Shown here in pieces: positions 51,705 to 60,992 of a stretch of 64,000 nucleotides of DNA (its first letter is position 1; each line of letters begins with the position of its first letter). A model generated the notes under the pieces. That model saw nothing but the letters and a program-made list of their open reading frames with translations. It did no database searches and was not told the DNA's origin. The position numbers and the translations under genes are program-made. This DNA comes from Roseburia sp. AM59-24XD (GTDB lineage Bacteria > Bacillota > Clostridia > Lachnospirales > Lachnospiraceae). The stretch covers positions 62,001 through 126,000 of the forward strand of contig NZ_QUET01000005.1 in NCBI RefSeq assembly GCF_003478445.1. The letters run 5' to 3'.

Positions 51705-53319
51705 GGTTGCCTCCGTTCTTTGCTTTGGTGGAATCTGTATGCTTCGGTGTCATTGTCTTTTTCTGCTTGAGGATCGGCTGGATACCGAATACCTCCTCGA
51801 AAAAGTCGGAGTGATTCCGGAAAATTCCCTGTTCCAGTGTGATGTCATATAAGGTCGAGCCGGTGATCGTTAGTGTCTGGCGGCGAAGGGACGTCGTGAT
51901 CGCTGTAAACTTCTGCTTGTGGCTTCGATCCATGGCATCTGCAAGACGCAGGATCGCATTGAGCTTCGCAATACGCACATAATCCTCCTTATCAAAGCCA
52001 TCCTGCAGTTCGCTGTATTCCGGAAAATAATCCCGCAGATACCGGACAGCCGTAGCAACGATCATACGCTCCTTGTGGGAAATGCCGATCAGCTCGGTCG
52101 ACATAATGATCTTGTAGGAGTTTTCGCCGACCTCGTTCAGATTGATAAAGCTGCCGCAGTTGTGCAGGATGACAGCAATCTGCAGAAGCAGGCGGTCATG
52201 CTTTGTCATGTTCTGCTGGCGCTTGACCGCATCGAAAATCTTCAGTGCCGCATTTTCCACATATTCGCAGTGATTCCGGCTGTAATCATAGCGTGCTGCC
52301 GTGCTTCGTGCCGTATGAATGATATCCTCCAGAAAGCTATGTGCCGGAGAGATACGTTCCTTACGCTCCGCAAAGTCGGCAGCCATGCCTTCACAGAGAG
52401 TGATACCGGACAGCCACATCTGCTCCGCACCGGTCTCCTCAAAAATATTATGATAGATCATCGCTGTCGGAAGCAGGAGAGATGCCTGATCGACAGAGGT
52501 ATTTAATTCCTTTGCCAGATCCTCCGGGTGCTGGGACGAGATCGCCTCGTAAAATTCATCATATTCCTGACGGCTGACAGAATCCTTCTTCTTGCCCTTG
52601 CTGTCTGTCGGCTGCAGGTGTCCGAAATTATGGACAGTGAGATATTTCACAAAGGTTCTGAGCTGATTGCCGACCGCAATGATATTCTTGATCTTGTGAT
52701 CCTTCAGATACAGCTCGGAAAATGTATGAAGATCATTGGAAATATATTCGTACACCAGATTCTGATAGTTGTCGGTGTGCTTCTGCATATCCTGTAAAAA
52801 CTCCTGAATACGAAGAGAGCCAAGCAGTATATTCTGTGTGCAGATCAGATTATTCTTGTCGAAGAGGGAAAGCTGCATACTGCCGCCACCGACATCGACC
52901 AAAAGAGTACCCTTCTGGATCAGACGATGAAAGGAATTCTCCTTAAAGGCGATGGATTTGTAGCAAAGATAACGCTGCTCGGAGTTGCTTAGGATCTTGA
53001 TCCTAAAGCCCGTGCGCTGACGCACCTGATCCAGCACGATCAGATTGTTGTCTGCCTCGCGAAGGGCACTGGTGCTGGCGATCATGTAATCGGAGATGCC
53101 GTATTCTTTCATCTTCTCCTTAAAGCCGTTTAATATGGTACAAAGCTTATCAATGGAATGATAGCTGATATGTTTCGTTGAGTAGGTTTCATATCCAAGA
53201 CGGGCGGTATGATGGACATAGTCCAGTTCGCGGATCCCGAACTTTTTGGATACTTCATAGATACGCAGGGATGTCTCGTGGGAACCCACGTCGATCGCTG
53301 CAAAGGTAGTGACTGCCAT
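51697..53319 (-). CDS. ppx: Ppx/GppA family exopolyphosphatase
   Basis: 540 residues from the ATG at 53319, preceded by AAGGAGG; the frame is open further upstream but without a site. The ASKHA phosphatase fold shows AIDVGSHETSLRIYEV at the start, ASTSALREADN, and the phosphate-binding LLVDVGGGSMQLSLF. The C-terminal HD-like domain (about residues 330-500, with LQIAVILHNCGSFIN) matches the longer Ppx form. It cleaves terminal phosphates from polyphosphate or pppGpp. It is the first gene of the ppx-ppk operon. Confidence 0.92.
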   Translation of the reverse strand: MAVTTFAAIDVGSHETSLRIYEVSKKFGIRELDYVHHTARLGYETYSTKHISYHSIDKLCTILNGFKEKMKEYGISDYMIASTSALREADNNLIVLDQVRQRTGFRIKILSNSEQRYLCYKSIAFKENSFHRLIQKGTLLVDVGGGSMQLSLFDKNNLICTQNILLGSLRIQEFLQDMQKHTDNYQNLVYEYISNDLHTFSELYLKDHKIKNIIAVGNQLRTFVKYLTVHNFGHLQPTDSKGKKKDSVSRQEYDEFYEAISSQHPEDLAKELNTSVDQASLLLPTAMIYHNIFEETGAEQMWLSGITLCEGMAADFAERKERISPAHSFLEDIIHTARSTAARYDYSRNHCEYVENAALKIFDAVKRQQNMTKHDRLLLQIAVILHNCGSFINLNEVGENSYKIIMSTELIGISHKERMIVATAVRYLRDYFPEYSELQDGFDKEDYVRIAKLNAILRLADAMDRSHKQKFTAITTSLRRQTLTITGSTLYDITLEQGIFRNHSDFFEEVFGIQPILKQKKTMTPKHTDSTKAKNGGNHE

Positions 53320-53413
53320 ATCTGAAATCCTCCTTGCCGGTCGTAATGTAATAATGATGGAATTGTCCCTGAAAAGCAGATTCGGGGTAAAATGCCACCT
53401 GTTATTATTGTAC

Positions 53414-53433
53414 GTTATTTTCGGGAAAATAAC
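53414..53433. promoter_or_regulatory. Inverted repeat upstream of ppx
   Basis: GTTATTTT (53414-53421) and AAAATAAC (53426-53433) flank CGGG. On the minus strand, the -10-like TACAAT follows immediately, so the palindrome would cover the -35 region of the ppx-ppk promoter, a typical operator position. The regulator is unknown. Confidence 0.4.
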
Positions 53434-53568
53434 TAGCGTTTTTGGCGGATAATTCGACATTTTACAGTACCTTCAAAAGAATTTACCCAATGTTTACAAA
53501 AGGCTGGATTTTTTGAGGCAGAAATAGTATTATCTATAGATATACGATGGTGGAAAGGAAGTACAGAT

Positions 53569-54593
53569 ATGAAGACAGCAGATTTTGATTATGACCTCCC
53601 TCAGGAGCTGATCGCGCAGGATCCACTGGAGCAGAGAGATTCCTCCAGACTTCTGATCCTCGATAAGGAGACCGGGGAGAGGACACACAAGATCTTTCAT
53701 GATATTATCGATTATCTTCACGAGGGAGACTGCCTTGTGATCAACAATACTAAGGTCATCCCGGCTCGTCTGATCGGAGAGCGTGAGGGGACCGGCGGCA
53801 AGGTCGAGGTTCTGCTTTTGAAGCGCAGATCGGACAACGTCTGGGAGACACTGGTAAAGCCCGGTAAGAAGGCAAGACCGGGGATGCGTTTATCCTTCGG
53901 CGGCGGACTTTTGCACGCCGAGGTGCAGGAGGTTGTGGACGAGGGCAACCGTCTGATCCGGTTTGAGTATGAGGCATTTTTGAGGAAATCCTCGATCAGC
54001 TCGGACAGATGCCGCTGCCTCCGTATATCACGCATCAGCTCAAGGATAAGAACCGTTATCAGACGGTATATGCCAAGTACGAGGGATCGGCGGCTGCACC
54101 GACGGCAGGTCTTCATTTTACGGAGGAGCTGCTTGAGCAGATTCAGGCAAAGGGGGTTAAGATTGCCAGAGTCACGCTTCATGTCGGACTTGGAACCTTT
54201 CGACCGGTCAAGGTGGAGGATGTGACCGAACATCATATGCACACGGAGTTTTATCATGTGTCTGAGGAAGCGGCGGACATCATTAATGAGACGAAGAAGC
54301 AGGGTGGCAGAGTGATCTGTGTCGGCACGACAAGCTGCCGTACGATTGAGTCAGCTGCGGATGATCAGGGAATCGTGCATGCCACAGAGGGGGATACGGA
54401 TATTTTCATTTATCCGGGATATCAGTTTAAGGTATTGGACTGTCTGATCACGAACTTTCATCTGCCGGAGTCAACGCTTCTGATGCTGGTTTCCGCACTG
54501 GCAGGCAAGGAAAATATAATGGCAGCTTACAGGGAAGCCGTAGAGATGAGATATCGCTTCTTTTCCTTTGGAGATGCCATGTTCATAAAGTAA
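53569..54593 (+). CDS. queA: S-adenosylmethionine:tRNA ribosyltransferase-isomerase (one apparent frameshift)
   Basis: Transfers the ribosyl part of SAM to preQ1 in tRNA, forming epoxyqueuosine. [20 protein letters not shown] is the canonical start. The frame breaks at 53971-53976 (GAGG-CATT where GAG-GGC-ATT is expected, one G lost). After correction, [19 protein letters not shown] leads to [25 protein letters not shown] and [18 protein letters not shown], all diagnostic, ending at 54593 with a total of 341 residues, the exact family size. The ribosome binding site GGAAAGGAAG precedes ATG 53569. Confidence 0.94.
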
Positions 54594-55588
54594 TGATACA
54601 GAAAGGATATGGTGAGTATATGGACAAGCATTATGATGGCGAGCAGCCAAGACTGCGCAAAACATTGTTATTCATTTACAATCCCATGGCAGGTAAGGAG
54701 CAGATCAGGAATAAGCTGGCAGACATCATCCAGGTGTTCTGTGAGGCAGATTTCATTGTGACACTGATGGCAACAAACCGGCAGAATGATGCGAAAAACG
54801 CAGTGATTGAGTACGGCTCCCGATATGATTATGTTGTCTGTTCCGGGGGAGACGGCACAATGAATGAGGTGGCAAATGGCATGATGCGTCTTCATGAGAA
54901 GCCGATCTGCGGTTATATTCCGGCAGGCACGGTCAACGATTTTGCCTCCAGCTTAAGGATACCGAAGATTATGCGTCATGCGGCAGAGCTGGTGACACAG
55001 GGAAAGGTATTCCGCTGTGATCTGGGTTCCTTTAATGACAAGTTTTTCACTTATGTGGCAGGCTTTGGTGCATTTACCGAGGTGTCCTACACAACGCCGC
55101 AGGAATGGAAGAACATGCTTGGGAAAACCGCTTATTTCATAGAGGGACTGAAGCATCTGGCAGAGATCAAGCCGCATCATATGCGGATCACTTACGATGA
55201 CGGTGTGGTGGAGGGTGATTTTGTACTGGGACTTGTCAGTAATTCCGTGTCCGTGGCAGGATACAAGGCATATCAGAAGGAAGACATCAAGATGGATGAC
55301 GGTCTGTTTGAGGTGCTTTTCATCCGCGATCTAAAAAATGCACTGGAGCTGCAGGAGGTGCTCAATGCCCTTCTTACCAAGCATCTGGATGCGACAAAGA
55401 TGTTTCGATGCAGCAGCCGGCATCTTCACATTGTCAGTGATGATGAGGTACAGTGGACGCTTGACGGCGAGGATGGCGGAAGTTGGGATGAGGTAGATCT
55501 GTTCAATCACCAGCAGGTACTTCCGATTATCTGCGGAGATGAGGCACTGGAGGATATTTCTTCCCAGATGGGAGAGGAGCCGGTATAA
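54593..55588 (+). CDS. YegS/BmrU-type lipid kinase (diacylglycerol kinase catalytic domain)
   Basis: 331 residues from ATG 54593, which overlaps the queA stop; ATG 54620 is an alternative. The catalytic loop CSGGDGTMNEVANGM (about residue 82) and the preceding IYNPMAG phosphate loop, with IPAGTVNDFASSL, define the DAGK family. TLDGEDGG near the C-terminus is also conserved. It phosphorylates a membrane lipid such as diacylglycerol; the exact lipid is not certain. Cotranscribed with queA by overlap. Confidence 0.9.
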   Translation: MIQKGYGEYMDKHYDGEQPRLRKTLLFIYNPMAGKEQIRNKLADIIQVFCEADFIVTLMATNRQNDAKNAVIEYGSRYDYVVCSGGDGTMNEVANGMMRLHEKPICGYIPAGTVNDFASSLRIPKIMRHAAELVTQGKVFRCDLGSFNDKFFTYVAGFGAFTEVSYTTPQEWKNMLGKTAYFIEGLKHLAEIKPHHMRITYDDGVVEGDFVLGLVSNSVSVAGYKAYQKEDIKMDDGLFEVLFIRDLKNALELQEVLNALLTKHLDATKMFRCSSRHLHIVSDDEVQWTLDGEDGGSWDEVDLFNHQQVLPIICGDEALEDISSQMGEEPV

Positions 55589-55623
55589 CAGCGTGTAAAT
55601 TGGATATGAGATCGACATAAGAT

Positions 55624-55650
55624 AACCCGGAGGAAGCTCCGGGTTAATTT
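55624..55650. terminator. Two-way terminator between convergent genes
   Basis: AACCCGGAG (55624-55632) pairs perfectly with CTCCGGGTT (55637-55645) around GAAG, with AATTTAT following; it serves the lipid kinase gene and the convergent peptidoglycan-binding gene half. Confidence 0.8.
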
Positions 55651-55694
55651 ATACATTATGATATCAGGGATTGTAAAACATATATTGTATCCGG

Positions 55695-56465
55695 CTAGGA
55701 CAGCTCCGCAATCCGGGAGACACCGACATAGATATCGCTGATGCGGTACCAGGTCGGATAGTCGACAACACCGGTCTGTGGCAGATGAAAGACCTTCTGG
55801 AAGATTTTTACGGCATTGGCGGTATCCTCGCCGTAAACACCGTCCGCAGCGATCTTCGGGATCAGCGGATAGCCTTTGGAAATGGTGTTTAACTGATTCT
55901 GGAGCTGGCGCACCTTCTCACCGGTTGAGCCGATCGTCAGATCGTAGCCCGGCCATGAGGCAGGAATTCCGGAAATTTCCTCTGACGAATTGATAAAGAC
56001 TGAATCTCCATAGAAGCGCCGCAGGATCTCGATCGCCGAATAACCCTGATCTCCCAGTGTTTTGGATTCCCACTGGCGCATCCAGCGCGGACAGGAAACG
56101 CGTTTTCCGTCGCAATATTGCGTGAAAAGAGGTTGCGTAATATTTGGTCTCGATATATAATTGGAAAATATCGTATCAACTGCCTGAGAGATGCTTTCAA
56201 AGATATTGCGGCCGGGTATAAACTTCTGGTCGTAGGCGGTTGAGCTGGTGATCGTGAAATCGTATCCACGATTGCGGTACCATTCCGTATAAACACGGTT
56301 TAATGTTATGGACTGTATTGCCAGAATATTGGCAAGCAGCGTTTCTTCCGGCCAGGTGGCATAGATTTCGCTGGATGCAACATTTTTGATGTAATCCTTA
56401 TATTTTACATAATAGTTCTGCGCTCCGGAGTCGCTTGGCGGACCGTCATGCACGATTACATATTC
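55695..56465 (-). CDS. 3' half of an interrupted SpoIID-like/peptidoglycan-binding gene
   Basis: About 256 codons open from 56465. The nominal first start is GTG at 56453, without a ribosome binding site, and an in-frame TAA lies about 17 codons before it, so this is not a normal gene start. The sequence EYVIVHDGPPSDSG, YIKNVASSEIYATWPEETL and YDFTITSSTAYDQ is SpoIID-like. Residues from GSTGEKVRQLQNQLN to PTWYRI are a PG_binding_1 domain. The missing N-terminal part is found at 61821-62315 in the same orientation. The 5.35-kb element between them (56466-61824) has split one gene. Intact, it would be a wall-binding lytic or sporulation-related protein of about 421 residues. Confidence 0.85.
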   Translation of the reverse strand, partial: EYVIVHDGPPSDSGAQNYYVKYKDYIKNVASSEIYATWPEETLLANILAIQSITLNRVYTEWYRNRGYDFTITSSTAYDQKFIPGRNIFESISQAVDTIFSNYISRPNITQPLFTQYCDGKRVSCPRWMRQWESKTLGDQGYSAIEILRRFYGDSVFINSSEEISGIPASWPGYDLTIGSTGEKVRQLQNQLNTISKGYPLIPKIAADGVYGEDTANAVKIFQKVFHLPQTGVVDYPTWYRISDIYVGVSRIAELS

Positions 56466-56470
56466 GGGGG
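56466..56470 (+). other. Left attachment-site core (junction with 3' gene half)
   Basis: G-run next to ATGGAGTG on the element side and to ATATTC (host codons GAA-TAT on the minus strand) on the host side. With the right core it reconstructs the circle junction CACACCA-gaggggga-TGGAGTG, an imperfect dyad typical of serine recombinase sites. The exact crossover dinucleotide cannot be fixed within the run. Confidence 0.65.
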
Positions 56471-56500
56471 ATGGAGTGCGATAGAGAACGGGGGAATATT

Positions 56501-57775
56501 ATGAAGGAACAATTATCCCGCAGGGAATTAAAATGGTCGAGACTTGACAATACGGCAAATCTGTTTCCGGTGATCGCAACGGAACGGATGACCAATGTCT
56601 ATCGTCTATCTCTGACCTTGGAGGAGAAAGTTGATCCGGTGATTTTACAGCAGGCACTGGACAAGCTCCTGCCTTTGTTTGATCTGATGAATGTTCGGCT
56701 TCGAACCGGGGCATTCTGGTATTATTTTGAGACGAACCGCAAGCCGGCGCCGCGCGTGGAAAAGGAAACCGAGTATCCCTGCCGCAAGATGGAGCCGCAG
56801 TTAAATAACCAGTATCTGTTCCGTGTCAGCTACTATAAAAGACGTATCAATCTTGAGGTGTTTCATGTGCTGGCAGATGGCATGGGCGGCGTGACATTTT
56901 TGAAGGAATTAGCCTGTCAGTATCTGCGTCTGGCGCATCCGGAGCTTTGCAGTCAGGTTGGTGATCATTTGTCGGAGCAGACATCGCTTAACACGGAGGA
57001 CAGTTATCTGAAGAACTTCCGAAAGGGGCAGCCAAAGGGTTACAAGTCCAAGCCGGCATTTCATATGAAGGGTGAGAAGCTTAAGGACGGAGCGTTTGGG
57101 GTGATCCAGGGATATCTTCCTCTTGATCAGGTCAAAAGAGCAGCCCATGAGCGCAGTGTGAGTATCAACGAGTATCTCGCAGGCGTGTATGCCTACAGCA
57201 TCTACAGGGAATGCCTTCACGGCGCGGTGTCAGACAAGCCGCTGGTGCTGTGTGTTCCGGTAAATTTAAGACCATATTTTGAATCGATCACGACGAGAAA
57301 CTTTTTCGGAATGGTTAGTGCAGCCTTCGAGCCGGATCATGAGGACTATTCGAGAGATGAGATCGAGCATATAATTGTGGAGTCATTGCGGGCACAGATC
57401 AACAAGGAGAATCTGGAAAAGCTGTTTTCATATAATGTGTCCAATCAGAAGAATCTCATGTTGCGTGCCGTACCACTTATTCTGAAAAAAATCGTGATGC
57501 AGTGGGTTTATCAGGTCAGCGCCAGAGCAACGACAACGACACTGACCAATTTAGGCGTGCTGAAGGTGGGTGAGGAATACCAGCCGTATATCCGGCATTT
57601 CTCGGCAATCCTGTCCGTTTCGCAGGGCCAGAATACAAAGATGACGATCTGCTCTTACGGGGGAGAGATGGTAATTACCTTCAGTTCGATTCTAAAAGAC
57701 GTCTCTGTACAGAAACGGTTTTTCCGGACATTGGCAGAGGATGGCATACAGCCTGCAGTAGAGAGCAATCTGTAA
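56501..57775 (+). CDS. Condensation-superfamily (alcohol acetyltransferase-like) acyltransferase
   Basis: 424 residues from ATG 56501, preceded by CGGGGGAA. The first gene inside the element, only about 30 bp from its left end. VFHVLADGMGG holds the HxxxDG active-site motif of the CoA-dependent acyltransferase/condensation fold. LVLCVPVNLRPYFES and TRNFFGMVSAAF fit the alcohol acetyltransferase-like group. The N-terminal SRRELKWSRLDNTANLFPVI is typical of the Lachnospiraceae members. It probably acylates a lipid or sugar at the membrane; the substrate is unknown. It forms an operon with the two following genes. Confidence 0.75.
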   Translation: MKEQLSRRELKWSRLDNTANLFPVIATERMTNVYRLSLTLEEKVDPVILQQALDKLLPLFDLMNVRLRTGAFWYYFETNRKPAPRVEKETEYPCRKMEPQLNNQYLFRVSYYKRRINLEVFHVLADGMGGVTFLKELACQYLRLAHPELCSQVGDHLSEQTSLNTEDSYLKNFRKGQPKGYKSKPAFHMKGEKLKDGAFGVIQGYLPLDQVKRAAHERSVSINEYLAGVYAYSIYRECLHGAVSDKPLVLCVPVNLRPYFESITTRNFFGMVSAAFEPDHEDYSRDEIEHIIVESLRAQINKENLEKLFSYNVSNQKNLMLRAVPLILKKIVMQWVYQVSARATTTTLTNLGVLKVGEEYQPYIRHFSAILSVSQGQNTKMTICSYGGEMVITFSSILKDVSVQKRFFRTLAEDGIQPAVESNL

Positions 57776-57791
57776 GAAAAGAGGTGAGACT

Positions 57792-58475
57792 GTGAAGTGT
57801 TGTAAACGATGTGGCATTGAAGTTCTGGGAAATCGGGAGGTGTGCCCACTGTGTAACAGTGTTCTTCATCGGGAAGAGCCGAAGAACGGGGAGCGTGATA
57901 CAGAGGAGGACAGCTTTCCGGATATTGCGGCAAAGCACAGAGTGCGCCGTCAGATTTTCTGGATCGCCACATATATCTGTGTCATTTTGGAAGCATTGTT
58001 TTTGTTCCTGAACAGGCTTTTTTCACCGGGCGTGCGCTGGTCTTTGATCACCGGAGTGGCAGCCGCATATATTTTATCAAGTTTGTGGCAGATGTTAAGC
58101 CGCCGCAAGGGACATATTGTAAAGATTTATTTTCAGGCTGCTGCTGTATTTGTTCTGCTGGCGGGTATTGATTATTCTCTGGGCTTTCAGGGCTGGTCGA
58201 TCAGATACGGACTCCCCTGCGTGCTGCTTGCGCTTGCTGTGATCATTCTGGTCTGCATGATCGTGAATTTCGCCAACTGGCAGAATTATCTGACGATGCA
58301 GATATTTATGGTGCTTTTCAGTCTTGGATATCTGATCTATTCGGTTGTAGGCAGAGGCGGCAATCGGATCCTTTCGTGGATCGTGTTTGGAACGTATCTG
58401 ACACTGTGGGTGATGACGATGATCTTAGGCGGGCGGAAAGCGGAAAATGAGGTTCGCCGCAAATTTCATTTATAA
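57792..58475 (+). CDS. DUF6320 zinc-ribbon membrane protein
   Basis: 227 residues, GTG start at 57792 after AGAGGTGAG. The N-terminal zinc ribbon has two CxxC pairs (CKRC at residues 3-6 and CPLC about 16 residues later). About six membrane helices fill residues 55-215. From memory this is the DUF6320 family that often sits between an acyltransferase and an alpha/beta hydrolase, as here. It may anchor or regulate lipid-modifying partners, an inference from the neighbours alone. Confidence 0.75.
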   Translation: MKCCKRCGIEVLGNREVCPLCNSVLHREEPKNGERDTEEDSFPDIAAKHRVRRQIFWIATYICVILEALFLFLNRLFSPGVRWSLITGVAAAYILSSLWQMLSRRKGHIVKIYFQAAAVFVLLAGIDYSLGFQGWSIRYGLPCVLLALAVIILVCMIVNFANWQNYLTMQIFMVLFSLGYLIYSVVGRGGNRILSWIVFGTYLTLWVMTMILGGRKAENEVRRKFHL

Positions 58476-58490
58476 TACAAAGGAGGATGC

Positions 58491-59378
58491 ATGAGCGTAA
58501 AAGGAAAGATTGTCACTGATATGATTCGTTTCTTTACTTCCCAGAAAATGCTGGGACCAAAGATTCAGGACGGAACACTTCGCAAAAATCTGGTCGAGCC
58601 GCCATGGCACTGCCCGGACGAGTATCTGAATCTGCCTATTCATATGCGACAGTTTGAAATGGAGCTTCTCACGCCGAAGGCTGCCGACAATGGAGAGGTT
58701 GTGCTGCAGCTTCACGGCGGCGGTTATATTGCAAAGATCCGGAATGCGTACCGGGATTTCGCTGTCCGCTACAGTAAGATCGATCAGTACCGCGTGCTGT
58801 CGGTCGATTATCGCGTGGCACCACAGCATCCGTATCCGGCGGCATTTCAGGATGCCATCGAGGCATACCGCTGGCTTTTGTACTCAGGCTTTAGCGGGGA
58901 TCGCATCATTCTCGCCGGAGATTCGGCGGGTGGCGGACTCGTATTGGCACTTGCCATGTATCTGCGCGATCAGAGTATGCCGCTTCCCAAGAAGCTTGTG
59001 ATGATGTCGCCGTGGACAGATCTGACCGCATCGGGGCCTTCCTATCAGGAGAATTATGAGAATGATCCTCTTTTTGGCAATACAAGGGAGAGCATGATCT
59101 ACAACGGCGAATATGCCGGCACACAGGATCCGAAGCTTCCGTATATTTCTCCGTTGTTCGGAGATTTTCACAGGCTTCCGCCAATGCTGTTCCAGGTGGG
59201 AAGTCTGGAAATGCTTCTGAGCGATTCTGTCCTTGCGGCGCAGAAGGCGAAGGAGGCAGGCTGTGATGTGACACTGACTGTGTATCAGGACATGTTTCAT
59301 GTATTCCAGCTCAGCATGGATAAGCTGGCGGAGTCGAGAAAGGCATGGGATGAGGTGGCAGCATTTCTTGGTAAATGA
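58491..59378 (+). CDS. Alpha/beta hydrolase (HSL-type esterase)
   Basis: 295 residues. LQLHGGGYIAKI is the HGGG oxyanion-hole motif and GDSAGGG the nucleophile elbow with catalytic Ser. The late acid and His are in the SLEMLLSDS and FHVFQL segments, the usual hormone-sensitive-lipase layout. No signal peptide is present, so it is cytoplasmic or at the inner membrane face. AAAGGAGG precedes ATG 58491. Last gene of the cargo operon, ending before a strong terminator; it may remove the acyl groups added by the first gene. Confidence 0.9.
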   Translation: MSVKGKIVTDMIRFFTSQKMLGPKIQDGTLRKNLVEPPWHCPDEYLNLPIHMRQFEMELLTPKAADNGEVVLQLHGGGYIAKIRNAYRDFAVRYSKIDQYRVLSVDYRVAPQHPYPAAFQDAIEAYRWLLYSGFSGDRIILAGDSAGGGLVLALAMYLRDQSMPLPKKLVMMSPWTDLTASGPSYQENYENDPLFGNTRESMIYNGEYAGTQDPKLPYISPLFGDFHRLPPMLFQVGSLEMLLSDSVLAAQKAKEAGCDVTLTVYQDMFHVFQLSMDKLAESRKAWDEVAAFLGK

Positions 59379-59412
59379 TGACAGAAATATATAATATGAA
59401 ATTTCAATCAAT

Positions 59413-59446
59413 AGGTATGTCCTAATTTTGGGACATACCTTTTTTG
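59413..59446 (+). terminator. Terminator closing the cargo operon
   Basis: AGGTATGTCC (59413-59422) pairs perfectly with GGACATACCT (59431-59440), followed by five more T. It separates the cargo genes from the recombinase module. Confidence 0.93.
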
Positions 59447-59508
59447 TTCTACACCTGATCTTTGATGGATACAATATAATGATATTGGTAAAAGGATATC
59501 GGATTGGA

Positions 59509-59691
59509 ATGAAAGAAGAGAATCAATATGAGGATGCTGTCTTTGAGGGCAATTTCGAGGGATACGACGTCTATGTCTCTTATGACACAGACGGACTTGA
59601 TATGGAGGAAGCCTATGCGTTGTATCAGGAGGCATGCAATAGCATTTTGTATCGCAGTCTTGCACAGATGGCACAGGAGGGGAAAAAATGA
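59509..59691 (+). CDS. Small acidic protein coupled to the first recombinase (candidate directionality factor)
   Basis: 60 residues from ATG 59509; GGATATCGGATTGG lies upstream as a weak ribosome binding site, and a TATAAT-like box is at 59475-59480. It is acidic (YEDAVFEGNFEGYDVYVSYD), predicted helical in its second half, with no known domain. Its stop overlaps the ATG of the first recombinase (ATGA), so the two are translated together. Small proteins next to serine recombinases often control the direction of recombination; that role is inferred only from position. Confidence 0.65.
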   Translation: MKEENQYEDAVFEGNFEGYDVYVSYDTDGLDMEEAYALYQEACNSILYRSLAQMAQEGKK

Positions 59692-60755
59692 TCCGGTGCG
59701 CCTTATACCTGCGTCTGTCCAGAGAGGATGGCGAAGGAGAGAGTAACAGCATTCAGAGCCAGCGCATGCTGTTATTACAGTATATGAAAGAGCAGGAACA
59801 GATGGAATGTGTCGGTGAGTGGATCGATGACGGTATCAGCGGCAGCCACTACGAACGTCCCGGATTTCAGACAATGATGGGCGCTGCACAGAGAAGAGAA
59901 TTTGACTGTATCCTGTGCAAGGACTTGTCGCGTCTTGGAAGAGAATATATTCAGACAGGCTATTTGCTGCGGGAGATTCTGCCACGGCTGGGAATCCGCC
60001 TGATCGCCGTGGCAGATCATTATGACAGTTACGATGCCGGTTTTATGGAGGATTCCCTGCTGATGCCGGTCATGAGTCTGATGAATGATGCGTATTGCAG
60101 AGATATTTCCAGAAAGGTGCGGTGGCAGCAGCGAACAAAGCGGATGATGGGGGAGTATATCGGTGCATTTGCCTGCTATGGATATCAGAAAAGCAGCGTG
60201 GATGCGCATGTGCTCGTCATTGATCCGGAGGCGGCGAAAATTGTCCGCATCATTTATCTGCTGCGGCTTGGCGGCATGGCGGCAGAAAATATTGCCGGTG
60301 TCCTGAATATGGGACAGATCAAAAGCCCGTATGAATATAAAAAAATGCAGGGAAGTCATTATCATTCCGGGTTTGTTCCGGAAAACAACGGACGGCAGGA
60401 AAAACTCTGGACACCGCAGACCGTGCGCCGGATCCTTTCCAATTCCATGTATACAGGTGTAATGATTCAGGGAAAAGATCAGAAGCTCAGCTACAAGCTT
60501 CAAAAACGCGTTGCACTTCCGAAGGAGAAGTGGATCTGTGTAGATGGTGTGCTCCCGGCAATCATTCCGAAGTGGGTTTGCGAGCGGGTCAGAAAGCTTC
60601 AGACGAAACGGATCCGTTGTCAGAAAGGAAATGTGTTTTGTGTGCCGTTTGCCGGATATGGTCTGAATGCAAAGGAGCAGGAAACGGCACAGAAATGGCT
60701 GCAGCAAAAGATGACACAGCTTTCCTGTGGAATTGCCGATCATGAGCCATGGTGA
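59688..60755 (+). CDS. Serine recombinase, short form (first of two)
   Basis: 355 residues. The resolvase domain (about 1-140) has the catalytic serine in LRLSREDGEGESNSIQSQ and the conserved CKDLSRLGREYIQTGYLL. The recombinase domain (about 155-270) has YGYQKSS and WTPQTVRRILSNSMYTGVM. The zinc-ribbon and C-terminal coiled coil usual in 450-550-residue large serine recombinases are missing: the protein ends soon after the domain. No in-frame continuation is seen in other frames, so it is either a natural short form or a decayed tail. Translation is coupled to the 60-residue gene. Confidence 0.88.
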   Translation: MIRCALYLRLSREDGEGESNSIQSQRMLLLQYMKEQEQMECVGEWIDDGISGSHYERPGFQTMMGAAQRREFDCILCKDLSRLGREYIQTGYLLREILPRLGIRLIAVADHYDSYDAGFMEDSLLMPVMSLMNDAYCRDISRKVRWQQRTKRMMGEYIGAFACYGYQKSSVDAHVLVIDPEAAKIVRIIYLLRLGGMAAENIAGVLNMGQIKSPYEYKKMQGSHYHSGFVPENNGRQEKLWTPQTVRRILSNSMYTGVMIQGKDQKLSYKLQKRVALPKEKWICVDGVLPAIIPKWVCERVRKLQTKRIRCQKGNVFCVPFAGYGLNAKEQETAQKWLQQKMTQLSCGIADHEPW

Positions 60756-60828
60756 AACGGTTGTGGGTGGCTTTGTTTGTAGAGGAAATTCATGTGGTTC
60801 GGCAGGGGGGGAGGGCTGGAGAGGCAAG

Positions 60829-60974
60829 GAAAGTAAATGCAACCCAGCAGGTGGACATGAAAGAATAATAAGTGCAATCTGACAGATGGAACTAATCGGA
60901 AATGAAAGAATAATAAATGTGATCCGACAGACGGAACGGGCTGAGGATAGAATAACAAATAGATCCGGAGTGAT
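60829..60974 (+). repeat. Four degenerate direct repeats between the recombinase genes
   Basis: Units start at 60829, 60859, 60904 and 60946 (spacings 30, 45 and 42 bp). The two best share GAAAGAATAATAA followed by TG, ATC, GACAGA and GGAAC at the same positions. The first unit is shorter, the last lacks its end. They fill the 237-bp gap between the recombinases. They may bind the recombinases or an accessory protein. Confidence 0.65.
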
Positions 60975-60992
60975 AAGAAAGGTGGGGAGAGA

